A stretch of 37,314 nucleotides of DNA, taken from NCBI GenBank assembly GCA_002347705.1, contig DDWY01000087.1:1-37314 (forward strand). Direction: 5' to 3'. A program made the position numbers and the translations under genes. The notes beneath the pieces were generated by a model, which saw nothing but the letters and a program-made list of their open reading frames with translations, ran no database searches and was not told where the DNA came from. Of the stretch, positions 21,783 through 30,129 are shown in pieces. The DNA comes from Anaerolineaceae bacterium UBA2274 (GTDB lineage Bacteria; Chloroflexota; Anaerolineae; Anaerolineales; Anaerolineaceae). Each line of letters opens with the position of its first letter. Positions within the stretch are counted from its first letter, which is position 1.

Positions 21783-23575
21783 GAACCACAAATTGGAATC
21801 GTTTCTTCATTATTTGCGTGCTGGCAAGTGTGATTGCTGGTATGGCTGGGATCCAGTTGATCCGCATCCAAAACATTGAGGGCGCAAAACAGATTCTGGC
21901 TGACAGTGAAGCCTACCAGGGAATCAATCGCATGATCTATCCCGAACGCGGTAGTATTTACGACTCGGATGGCAGGCTTTTGGCTGGCAACGAAGTGGTG
22001 TATGAGGTCGGTCTGGATCTGCAAGCTATTCAACAGCCTGAAACCGTAGCCTCAGTCGCTTCGAGCGTCCTGGGTTTGGATTATTCCCGGGTTCTTGGCT
22101 ACGCGCAAATGACTCCGGGAAATGGTAACCCCTACTTTATCGTGCTGGATGGCTTTGTCAGCAAAGACAAAATCGCCCAATTAGAGTCCATTAAAGAAGA
22201 CTATGCTAACCGCAGCACCAAACGCGGTGAGGTTCGCCCCAACCTGCTTGGCCTGGTTTGGACCGCAAACAACAAACGCAGCTATCCCGAAGGCACTCTG
22301 GCTTCCAACATGCTGGGCTTCTACAGCTTTCTCGACCGCACAGATGGTATTGGCTATTTTGGCGTGGAAGAAGCCTATGACGATCTGATGGCTGGTGAGC
22401 CCAAACAGGTTTACTCGGCCATTGATCCCAACCTGCTGACCTCCTTGGAAGAAGTCCCTCCAGGTGTAACGGTGCAATTGACTTTTAATCGCGAGATCCA
22501 GGCCATGACCGAAAAGAAACTGGATGAGGCAATTGAATGGTCTGGTGCTGAAAATGGAACCATCATTGTTTACAACCCCGAAACTGGCGAAATCATTGCC
22601 ATGGCGACAGCCCCCAGATTGGATCCCAACGAATACTGGAATTATTCCGAACTATTCCCCAATCCAAAGCCGTTCAACAGCGCGATCAGCAGCACCTACG
22701 AACCTGGATCTGTCTTCAAGGTTCTCACCATGGCGGCCGGTTTGGATTCGGGTGTCGTCACAGCAAATACAACCTTTAACGACACTGGCTCCCTTTACGT
22801 CGGCGGAGCAACCATCTACAACTGGAACATGGGCGGCTGGGGTGAAGTGGACATGACCGGCTGCATGCAGCATTCTTTGAATGTTTGTCTTGCCTGGCTG
22901 GGAATGGAACTTGGACCAGACCGTTTCTATTCTTACATGAAATCCTTTGGCTTTGACCGCAACACCGGAATCGATTTGGGTGGAGAAAGTCATTGGCCTC
23001 TGAAGCTGCCCGGTGACGGCCTGTGGTACGAAGTTGACCTGGCAACCAACTCATTTGGTCAGGGCATATCGGTAACCCCCATCCAAATGGTAACTGCAAT
23101 TGGCGCGATCGCAAATGATGGAAAAATGATGGCACCTCATGTCGTTAAGGCAATGGTCATAGACGGTAAGCAGTACAACATCGACCCCGTCGTGGTCGGC
23201 ACTCCCGTTTCAGCAGAAACAGCACACACCCTGACCACCATGCTGGTCAACTCCCTCGAGAACGAAGCCTCGAACGCCCTTGTGGAAGGTTACAGCCTGG
23301 CAGGCAAAACCGGCACGGGTGAAATTGCCACTCCACTCGGTTATACGAACTCCTCCACCAACACCTCCTTTGTTGGCTGGGGGCCTGCTGATGATCCAAA
23401 ATTCCTGGTCTATGTCTGGCTGGAAAAGCCCGAAATTTCCATCTGGGGTTCCGAAGTTGCAGCCCCCGTTTTCTCAGATCTGGTCAGCGACCTGGTCGTC
23501 CTTTTGAACATCCCCCCCGACAATGTCCGCCTGGCGGAAAAGTCGGATAACACCAGCATTGCAGGAACGGAGTAG
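21779..23575 (+). CDS. ftsI: Septal peptidoglycan transpeptidase, class B PBP
   Basis: FtsI crosslinks septal peptidoglycan together with FtsW. The 598-aa protein has one N-terminal membrane span (about 8-27), a pedestal domain with RGSIYDSDGRLLA, and a transpeptidase domain with SVFK (Ser311, Lys314), SLN (366-368) and KTG (510-512). There are no PASTA domains, unlike many Firmicutes and Actinobacteria. It overlaps ftsL by 4 nt and is followed 5 nt later by murF; no murE lies between them. Confidence 0.97.
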   Translation: MRTTNWNRFFIICVLASVIAGMAGIQLIRIQNIEGAKQILADSEAYQGINRMIYPERGSIYDSDGRLLAGNEVVYEVGLDLQAIQQPETVASVASSVLGLDYSRVLGYAQMTPGNGNPYFIVLDGFVSKDKIAQLESIKEDYANRSTKRGEVRPNLLGLVWTANNKRSYPEGTLASNMLGFYSFLDRTDGIGYFGVEEAYDDLMAGEPKQVYSAIDPNLLTSLEEVPPGVTVQLTFNREIQAMTEKKLDEAIEWSGAENGTIIVYNPETGEIIAMATAPRLDPNEYWNYSELFPNPKPFNSAISSTYEPGSVFKVLTMAAGLDSGVVTANTTFNDTGSLYVGGATIYNWNMGGWGEVDMTGCMQHSLNVCLAWLGMELGPDRFYSYMKSFGFDRNTGIDLGGESHWPLKLPGDGLWYEVDLATNSFGQGISVTPIQMVTAIGAIANDGKMMAPHVVKAMVIDGKQYNIDPVVVGTPVSAETAHTLTTMLVNSLENEASNALVEGYSLAGKTGTGEIATPLGYTNSSTNTSFVGWGPADDPKFLVYVWLEKPEISIWGSEVAAPVFSDLVSDLVVLLNIPPDNVRLAEKSDNTSIAGTE

Positions 23576-23580
23576 GAACA

Positions 23581-24999
23581 ATGTTGACCCTGAGCCACGT
23601 TCTCAAAGCTCTCACACCCGCTGCGAATTATCAGATCCCTCAGGATTTTGAGATTTCCTGCGGCTGTGTTGATTCCCGCTGTGTCAGTGAAAAGGGGCTT
23701 TTCGTAGCTTTAAAAGGCGAGAACACCGATGGTCACGAGTTTGTTGACCAGGCATTCGCAAATGGGGCAATTGTGGCTCTGACCGACCATGCCATCGAGA
23801 GCGATTATCCTATTGTTGACCTGAGTCAGGATAGTTTTGAACTGCCCAAAAGTGCTCCATTCAGTTTGCAGACACCCAACGCGCTGTTGGCTTTACAGGC
23901 TCTGGCTAAGTATTGGCGGCAGCAGCACAACCTGACCGTGGTTGGAATCACCGGGAGTGTTGGAAAATCTTCAACCAAGGAACTGGCTGCCTCAGTTTTG
24001 TCCAGCCGGATGAAAACCCTGAAAAATCAGGGCAATATGAACAATGAAATTGGTTTGCCCCTGACATTACTCTCCTTGAATGAAAAACACAAGGTGGCTG
24101 TACTCGAGATGGGTTTCTATGTGGCAGGCGAGATCAAACTCTTGTGTGACGTAGCTTTGCCCCAGATTGGAGTGGTGACGAACATAGGAACAGTGCACGC
24201 CGAACGCGCGGGCAGTATCGAAGCAATTGCCCGCGGAAAAGCTGAGCTGGTGCAATCACTGCCCGCCTCACCGGAAGGTCTGGCAATCCTCAATTATGAT
24301 GATCCTCTTGTGAAAGATATGGCGGATCTGACCCAGGCACGCGTCTTCTACTATGGTCTCAATCCTGAAGCAGACCTCTGGGCAGACGAAGTTGAGAGCC
24401 GCGGTCTGGATGGCATCCGCTGCAGGATGCACTACCAGGATGAGAGCCTTTATGTCACGGCACCCCTGATTGGGCGGCACTCTGTGTACACTATGCTGCG
24501 GGCTGCAGCGGTAGCGCTCAACCTCGGGATGGACTGGGGCGCGATCTTTGACGCCTTCAAGAATGACCGTGTGCAGTTGCACATCGTGACTGTAAGAACA
24601 GCATCTGGAGCTGTCTTAATTGACGATAGCTATAACGCCTCACCTGACTCAACCATGGCAGCCCTCAATCTGCTGGACGACCTCAAAGGTCGGAAAGTGG
24701 CAGTGCTCGGGGATATGCTTGAGCTGGGACGCTACGAAGAACCCGGACACAATAAAGTGGGCATGCGTGCCTCTGAAGTGGCAGATGAAATCGTTCTGGT
24801 GGGCACTCGCAGTCTGATAACGCGTGATGCAGCCATCGAGAACGGTTTTCCTGCTGACATGGTGCATTGGTTCAGTGATCACAACGGTGCAACAGCCTAC
24901 CTGCTCGAAACACTGAAATCAGGTGATATCGCCCTGATCAAAGGTTCCCACAGCATGCACATGGAAAAAATTGTTTCAGCCTTGGAGGAGGTAGACTAA
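23581..24999 (+). CDS. murF: UDP-MurNAc-tripeptide-D-Ala-D-Ala ligase
   Basis: MurF adds D-Ala-D-Ala to the UDP-MurNAc tripeptide using ATP. The Mur ligase ATP loop is GITGSVGKSS (K129), followed by MurF-type KNQGNMNNEIGLPLTLL, EMGFYVAGEI, TNIGTVHAERAGS, DDSYNASPDSTMAALN and the C-terminal KGSHSMHMEKIV. The 472-aa length and these motifs separate it from MurE. Its TAA stop overlaps the mraY ATG by one base (TAATG). Confidence 0.95.
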   Translation: MLTLSHVLKALTPAANYQIPQDFEISCGCVDSRCVSEKGLFVALKGENTDGHEFVDQAFANGAIVALTDHAIESDYPIVDLSQDSFELPKSAPFSLQTPNALLALQALAKYWRQQHNLTVVGITGSVGKSSTKELAASVLSSRMKTLKNQGNMNNEIGLPLTLLSLNEKHKVAVLEMGFYVAGEIKLLCDVALPQIGVVTNIGTVHAERAGSIEAIARGKAELVQSLPASPEGLAILNYDDPLVKDMADLTQARVFYYGLNPEADLWADEVESRGLDGIRCRMHYQDESLYVTAPLIGRHSVYTMLRAAAVALNLGMDWGAIFDAFKNDRVQLHIVTVRTASGAVLIDDSYNASPDSTMAALNLLDDLKGRKVAVLGDMLELGRYEEPGHNKVGMRASEVADEIVLVGTRSLITRDAAIENGFPADMVHWFSDHNGATAYLLETLKSGDIALIKGSHSMHMEKIVSALEEVD

Positions 25000-25994
25000 T
25001 GCGCGGCTCTTCTCTGGCAATTGCAATCAGCAGCATCAGTTTCCTGCTCACCGTCATCTGGGGCGGTCCATTCATCCGCATGCTGCGGCAACTGAACATC
25101 GGAAAAATCATCCGCATAGATGTGCCTGAATCGCACATGGCCAAGATGAACACTCCCACCATGGGCGGGTTTATGTTCTTGATCCCGATCACCCTGCTGA
25201 CGGTCATCCTGAACGCGGTTTCGCTTTTTGGCTCACGGCTGATTGGCTCCTCGATTCTTGTTCCTCTGGCTGCCATGTGGGGCTTTGCGGCGATCGGTGC
25301 AGTCGACGATTGGGAGGGGATCCGCGGACCAAGGCGCGGGCTTGGAATGCGCGGCAGGACCAAGTTTTTACTGCAATGCCTTGTGGCGCTTGTGATAGCC
25401 TATGCACTTAAGGAAATTTTGCTGATTCCCCATTTACTCTGGCCAACTTCCCCTATACCTCTCAACTTGGGCTGGTTCTACCTGGTTGTGGCTGCATTCG
25501 TTATCGTCGCTTATTCCAATGCCATCAACCTGACCGATGGGATTGACGGTTTAGCCGGCATGATATCCATCGGAGCTTTTGGCGCGTACGGCATTATAGC
25601 CCTCATGCAAGGCCAAATCTACCTCGGACGTTTTTGCTTTTCCATCATCGGAGCCCTGGCTGGCTTTTTGTGGTTCAATGGCAAACCAGCCGCTCTCTAC
25701 ATGGGCGACACGGGCTCCCAGGCTCTGGGCGCCACCCTGGCAGTGATCGCGCTTATGACTGGTCGCTGGCTTTTTCTGCCCTTAATTGCAATCATTCCCA
25801 CCGCTGAAGTCCTGAGTGTGATCATCCAGGTGCTCTACTTCAAGGCAACCGGCGGTAAGCGTATTTTCAAAAAAACCCCGATCCACCATCATTTTGAGAT
25901 GATCGGTTGGGAAGAGAACCAGATCGTGATGCGCTTTTGGCTTATTGAGCTGATCGGCGCCATGCTGGGACTTAGTTTGGCATTTATGAGCTGA
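24999..25994 (+). CDS. mraY: Phospho-MurNAc-pentapeptide transferase
   Basis: MraY moves phospho-MurNAc-pentapeptide onto undecaprenyl phosphate, forming lipid I in the cytoplasmic membrane. The 331-aa polytopic protein has about ten hydrophobic segments and the family landmarks TPTMGG, DDWEGI, NAINLTDGIDGLAG, MGDTGSQALG and the TPIHHHFE histidine motif. It overlaps murF and murD by one base each, so it is tightly coupled. Confidence 0.97.
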   Translation: MRGSSLAIAISSISFLLTVIWGGPFIRMLRQLNIGKIIRIDVPESHMAKMNTPTMGGFMFLIPITLLTVILNAVSLFGSRLIGSSILVPLAAMWGFAAIGAVDDWEGIRGPRRGLGMRGRTKFLLQCLVALVIAYALKEILLIPHLLWPTSPIPLNLGWFYLVVAAFVIVAYSNAINLTDGIDGLAGMISIGAFGAYGIIALMQGQIYLGRFCFSIIGALAGFLWFNGKPAALYMGDTGSQALGATLAVIALMTGRWLFLPLIAIIPTAEVLSVIIQVLYFKATGGKRIFKKTPIHHHFEMIGWEENQIVMRFWLIELIGAMLGLSLAFMS

Positions 25995-27385
25995 TGAAAA
26001 CAAATTATTCTGACAAAAAAGTAATCGTAGTCGGTGCTGCTCGTCAAGGCCTGGCAATTTCACGCTTTCTCGCAAATAAAGGCGCACAGGTTGTACTGAC
26101 CGACGCCCAACCTGCGGCAGAACTTGCATCCGCAAGTGCTGCCCTGGCTGATCTGCCGGTGGAAATTGCCTTTGGTGGTCACCCTGAAAGCTTGCTCGAA
26201 GGAGCTGACCTGGTTTGCGTTTCTGGTGGCGTACCACTGACCATTCCTTTCCTGGTTTCCGCGCGAAATCAGGGCGTCAAACCCAGCAACGACTCGCAGA
26301 TCTTCCTCGAGGAATGCCCTGCGACCGTGGTTGGCATTACCGGTTCCGCCGGCAAAAGCACCACCACCGCCCTGGTGGGATTGATGGCGCAAAAACACTT
26401 TGAAGTAAAAAACAGCAGCCATCGCGCCTGGGTGGGTGGTAATATCGGAAATCCCCTGATTGAAAACCTTGACCAGATGGACGAGGATGACCTGGTAGTA
26501 ATGGAACTTTCGAGTTTTCAGCTGGAGCTGATGACAATTTCGCCCCAGGTTGCGGCAATTTTAAACATCACACCCAATCACCTCGACCGGCATATCTCAA
26601 TGCAAGCCTACGTTGAAGCCAAATCACGCATCCTGCGCTACCAGCATCAGGGCGATGTGGCTGTGCTGAACCGCGACGATCAAGGTTCGTGGGATCTGCT
26701 TGATCAGACTCGTGCTGACGTGATCAGTTTTGGGATGAAAGCCCCTGGATACCGTCAAAATGGCACTTACGTGGACAAAGGTCAGATCATGCTGCAGATT
26801 GGGAACGACAAACTCAAAATGCTGCCCGTAGAGTGGATCAACCTGCGCGGCGAGCACAATCTTTATAACGCGCTGGCAGCTTGTGCTATTGCGGCAGGTG
26901 CCACAATTGGTCTGCCGGGCATTCAACTGGGAATCGAAACTTTTGATGGCGTACCCCACCGCCTGGAATTTGTGCGTGAATTGAATGGGGTCAGTTGGTA
27001 CAACGACTCGATCGCCACAGCCCCCGAACGCACCATTGCCGCGATCAACTCCTTCGAGGAGCCCATTGTTTTGCTGCTGGGCGGGCGCGATAAAAACCTG
27101 CCCTGGGACAAACTCGCTCAACTAATCCGCAGACGTGTTTCACGAGTGGTGATCTTTGGTGAAGCAGGTGATCTCATTGCTGATGCCATTGGTCCCAAAA
27201 AACCTGGGCAGGCGATGCACTCAGTTGTCCGCTGCGGCAACCTGCAGGAAGCGATCAAAACCGCGCACAATCAGGCTGAAGCAGGCGATGTGGTCTTACT
27301 ATCGCCTGGCTGCACCAGCTATGACGCCTTCAAGGATTTTGAAGAACGAGGTCAAGCCTTTAGAAATTGGGTGAACGAACTATGA
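25994..27385 (+). CDS. murD: UDP-MurNAc-L-Ala:D-Glu ligase
   Basis: MurD adds D-glutamate to UDP-MurNAc-L-alanine. The 463-aa protein begins with a Rossmann-like KVIVVGAARQGLAISRFLA, has the ATP loop GITGSAGKSTTT (K121), WVGGNIGNPL, ELSSFQLE, NITPNHLDRH, NDSIATAPERTIAAI and the end LLSPGCTSYDAFKDFEERG, all characteristic of MurD. The start overlaps the mraY stop as TGATG and the stop overlaps the ftsW start as ATGA. Confidence 0.97.
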   Translation: MKTNYSDKKVIVVGAARQGLAISRFLANKGAQVVLTDAQPAAELASASAALADLPVEIAFGGHPESLLEGADLVCVSGGVPLTIPFLVSARNQGVKPSNDSQIFLEECPATVVGITGSAGKSTTTALVGLMAQKHFEVKNSSHRAWVGGNIGNPLIENLDQMDEDDLVVMELSSFQLELMTISPQVAAILNITPNHLDRHISMQAYVEAKSRILRYQHQGDVAVLNRDDQGSWDLLDQTRADVISFGMKAPGYRQNGTYVDKGQIMLQIGNDKLKMLPVEWINLRGEHNLYNALAACAIAAGATIGLPGIQLGIETFDGVPHRLEFVRELNGVSWYNDSIATAPERTIAAINSFEEPIVLLLGGRDKNLPWDKLAQLIRRRVSRVVIFGEAGDLIADAIGPKKPGQAMHSVVRCGNLQEAIKTAHNQAEAGDVVLLSPGCTSYDAFKDFEERGQAFRNWVNEL

Positions 27386-28608
27386 TTAACACAACCACTC
27401 CCAAAACCCGCCGCCGCTCCAACGTGCAATCCCTCTCATTTGATGTGGGACTGCTTCTGATCGTTGCCAGCTTGTTGGTCATCGGTTTGCTAATGGTTTA
27501 TTCTGCCAGTTGGGATGTCTCGATGACGATCAGCGACAGTCAGAATTCCATTTTCCTGAGGCAGGTGCTCTGGGTGGCGCTGGGAGTAATTGGCGCGACC
27601 GTGCTTAGCTACTTTGATTACCACCGCTATCGCAAGTTGGTAGTTCCAATGATTTTTATCGTCATCCTAATGCTCCTGGCGGTGTTGGTTATTCGTGAGG
27701 TACGTTACAACTCAGCCCGGTCATTGTTCGAAGGATCGATCCAGCCTGCGGAGTTCGCCAAGCTGGTCTCAATCCTTTACCTGTCGGTCTGGCTCACCAA
27801 CAAGAAAGACATGCTAAAAGATTTTAAAAATTACCTTGCGCCGCTGTCTTTTGGCGTCGGCTTCATTGTAGCCTTAATCCTCGCACAGCCTGATCTAAGC
27901 GCGGCTCTCACCGTGCTGATATTGGGCATCATGCTCCTTTTCCTCGCGGGTGGTGATTGGAAACATGTCGCCATTGTGGTCTTGGTTGGTTTTTTGGGCT
28001 CTGTCTTTCTCATCAGTGTAATGCCCACAGGGCGCATTCGTTTCGCCCAGTACCTGACTGGACTTGAGAATCCCATCCAAAGTTCCTATCATATCCGGCG
28101 TACCTACGAAGCGATCATCAAAGGCGGCATCTTTGGTGTGGGGCTTGGCAAGGCAAACACCAAGTTTACCGGACTGCCCCTACCCCACACTGACAGTATT
28201 TTTGCTGTCCTGGCTGAAGAAACCGGCATTGTGGGCTCAATGATCGTTATTGCGCTCTATGTTCTCCTGATCTGGCGCGGCTTCAAAATTGCCCGCAACG
28301 CACCGGATCAATTGGGATCCCTGCTGGCGTTCGGTCTGACAAGTTGGATTGTCATAGAAGCCCTGATCAACGTATCGGTCATAGTTGGTTTGCTGCCTTT
28401 TGCCGGCAACGCCCTGCCCTTCATCAGCGCAGGTGGGTCCAGCATGGCCGCAACGATGGCTTCCATCGGGATCGTCATGAATGTTGCCCGTCAGGGAACG
28501 AACAAGACAGCCTCGGAAAGGAGTACAACCAGTGCGACTGTTGATTTGCGCAGGCGGGACGGGCGGCGGAGTGTATCCGGCACTAACCGTTACGGAGAGA
28601 TTGAGTGA
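27382..28608 (+). CDS. ftsW: Septal peptidoglycan polymerase FtsW (SEDS)
   Basis: FtsW polymerises lipid II glycan at the septum with FtsI. The 408-aa SEDS protein has about ten membrane spans, MVYSAS near the N-terminus, the loop with PAEFAKL, the AQPDLSAALTVL segment and SIFAVLAEETG, then LPFISAGGSS. ATG 27382 is chosen: it overlaps the murD stop as ATGA, whereas the longer TTG frame at 27367 lacks support. The Arg-rich cytoplasmic tail (last ~26 residues) is encoded by DNA that also encodes the start of murG in another frame. Confidence 0.96.
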   Translation: MINTTTPKTRRRSNVQSLSFDVGLLLIVASLLVIGLLMVYSASWDVSMTISDSQNSIFLRQVLWVALGVIGATVLSYFDYHRYRKLVVPMIFIVILMLLAVLVIREVRYNSARSLFEGSIQPAEFAKLVSILYLSVWLTNKKDMLKDFKNYLAPLSFGVGFIVALILAQPDLSAALTVLILGIMLLFLAGGDWKHVAIVVLVGFLGSVFLISVMPTGRIRFAQYLTGLENPIQSSYHIRRTYEAIIKGGIFGVGLGKANTKFTGLPLPHTDSIFAVLAEETGIVGSMIVIALYVLLIWRGFKIARNAPDQLGSLLAFGLTSWIVIEALINVSVIVGLLPFAGNALPFISAGGSSMAATMASIGIVMNVARQGTNKTASERSTTSATVDLRRRDGRRSVSGTNRYGEIE

Positions 28609-29599
28609 AGACACACAGGTTTTGTGGGTCGGCAGCGAAGGCGGCATGGAAGCCGAGCTGGTTGGGCGGGCGAACATCCCCTACCGGGGCATTCGCGCAG
28701 CCGGGGTCCATGGTGTTTCAATCAGGCAATTGCCTGGTAATTTGGTGAAATTATGGCAAGGTTACAGACAGGCAAAGCAAATTCTGAAGGATTACAAACC
28801 CGATGTGATCTTGTTCACGGGCGGGTATGTGGCAATCCCGATGGCTTTGGCTGGTCTGAAAGTTCGCACCTTATTGTTCGTACCGGATATCGAACCCGGA
28901 TTGGCACTGAAAACCTTAGCCCGCTTTTCGGACAAAATCGCGGTCAGTGTGAACGACTCGGCCAGGTTTTTCAACAAGAAGGAGAAAATTAAAGTGACCG
29001 GCTACCCCCTGCGCCAGGACCTGATGAAGTGGACAAAGGCTGATGCCCTGGCTTACTTTGGGTTTACCAGCAAAAAACCTGTGATTCTGTTCACTGGCGG
29101 CAGCAGCGGCGCGCGCTCCATCAATAAAGCCGTTGTCGCCATTCTGAGCGAACTCCTCAAACGCTACCAGGTGATCCACCTGACAGGGCATCTTGACTGG
29201 GAGACGGTCAGAGCGGCCACATTCAATTTCCCCCAAACATACCAGGCTTTCCCCTATCTGCACGAAATGGGAGCGGCTTATGCCGCGGCAGACCTTGTGG
29301 TTTCAAGAGCCGGCGCGTCTGTGCTGGGTGAGTATCCATTCTTCGGTCTGCCTGCCATTTTGGTGCCATATCCCTACGCATGGCGCTATCAGAAGGTCAA
29401 TGCCGATTACCTGGTGGAACGTGAAGCCGCGGTTTTATTGGAGGACCAGTATCTGCAGAGCCAACTGCTGACGCAGATCGACACGCTCCTTGAGGACCAG
29501 GCAAAGCTGCAGCACATGCAGCGGGCAATGAAAACACTCGCGCAGCCTCAGGCAGCCGAGCAAATTGCCAGCCTGCTCTATGAAATGGCGGAGGGATAG
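28532..29599 (+). CDS. murG: UDP-GlcNAc:lipid I GlcNAc transferase
   Basis: MurG converts lipid I to lipid II on the inner membrane face. GTG 28532 is chosen: AAGGAG lies about 8 nt upstream and it places the glycine-rich loop at residues 8-13 as in other MurG proteins (355 aa). Landmarks are FTGGYVAIP, FTGGSSGARSINKA and SRAGASVLGEYPFFGLPAILVPYP. In the N-terminal loop GGTGGGVYPAL, the His of the usual GGTGGHV is Gly13; that His matters for activity in E. coli MurG as I recall. The gene starts 77 nt inside ftsW. Confidence 0.95.
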   Translation: MRLLICAGGTGGGVYPALTVTERLSEDTQVLWVGSEGGMEAELVGRANIPYRGIRAAGVHGVSIRQLPGNLVKLWQGYRQAKQILKDYKPDVILFTGGYVAIPMALAGLKVRTLLFVPDIEPGLALKTLARFSDKIAVSVNDSARFFNKKEKIKVTGYPLRQDLMKWTKADALAYFGFTSKKPVILFTGGSSGARSINKAVVAILSELLKRYQVIHLTGHLDWETVRAATFNFPQTYQAFPYLHEMGAAYAAADLVVSRAGASVLGEYPFFGLPAILVPYPYAWRYQKVNADYLVEREAAVLLEDQYLQSQLLTQIDTLLEDQAKLQHMQRAMKTLAQPQAAEQIASLLYEMAEG

Positions 29600-29607
29600 A
29601 GGCTGAT

Positions 29608-30129
29608 ATGATTTCACTAAACGTCTTATTCACCATCTTTGTACTGCTTTTTGGAGTAATCGGAGCAGTACGCGGCTTGCGCAAGGAGCTGGTGGTGGTC
29701 GTTTCGGGAATTTTTGCATTGTTCACGATCCAGGAGGTTCTGCCTCGCCTGCTGGGTGATTTGTCTGGCACAAAAGCCCTCCTTCTGGAATTGATCGTGC
29801 TGTTTGTCTGCGGCTTTTTGGGCTATCAGACCCCCGCTTTCCGCCGCCTCTCCGAGTCTGGACGTTTCAACCGGGATACCCCCATCGAAATTATTCTGGG
29901 GGCAGTCTTTGGAGCTCTCAATGGCTACTGGCTGGTGGGTTCAGCCTGGTATTTTATTGATAGAGCAGCTTATCCCTTCCCTTGGATCACAGCCCCAGAC
30001 GCGGCAACTGAAGCAGGTCAGAAGGCGATTGAACTTCTCCAAAATATGGTGCCGCAATTACTCAATGGCAATGGGCTTTATGCGGCGATTGCGATCGCGG
30101 TTTTAATCGTTATTGGAGTGATGATTTGA
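29608..30129 (+). CDS. CvpA-like small membrane protein inside the dcw cluster
   Basis: This 173-aa, very hydrophobic protein has four or five membrane spans (about 5-25, 30-48, 57-75, 92-115, 155-172). The N-terminus (FVLLFGVIGAVRGLRKELV) resembles the CvpA / colicin V production family, in which a Gly-Arg-Gly turn follows the first span. A loop of about 35 residues before the last span is probably outside or amphipathic. The start lies 8 nt after murG, and the stop overlaps the murC start as TGATG, so it is co-translated with lipid II enzymes. No function is established; a cell-wall or division role is inferred from position. Confidence 0.75.
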   Translation: MISLNVLFTIFVLLFGVIGAVRGLRKELVVVVSGIFALFTIQEVLPRLLGDLSGTKALLLELIVLFVCGFLGYQTPAFRRLSESGRFNRDTPIEIILGAVFGALNGYWLVGSAWYFIDRAAYPFPWITAPDAATEAGQKAIELLQNMVPQLLNGNGLYAAIAIAVLIVIGVMI

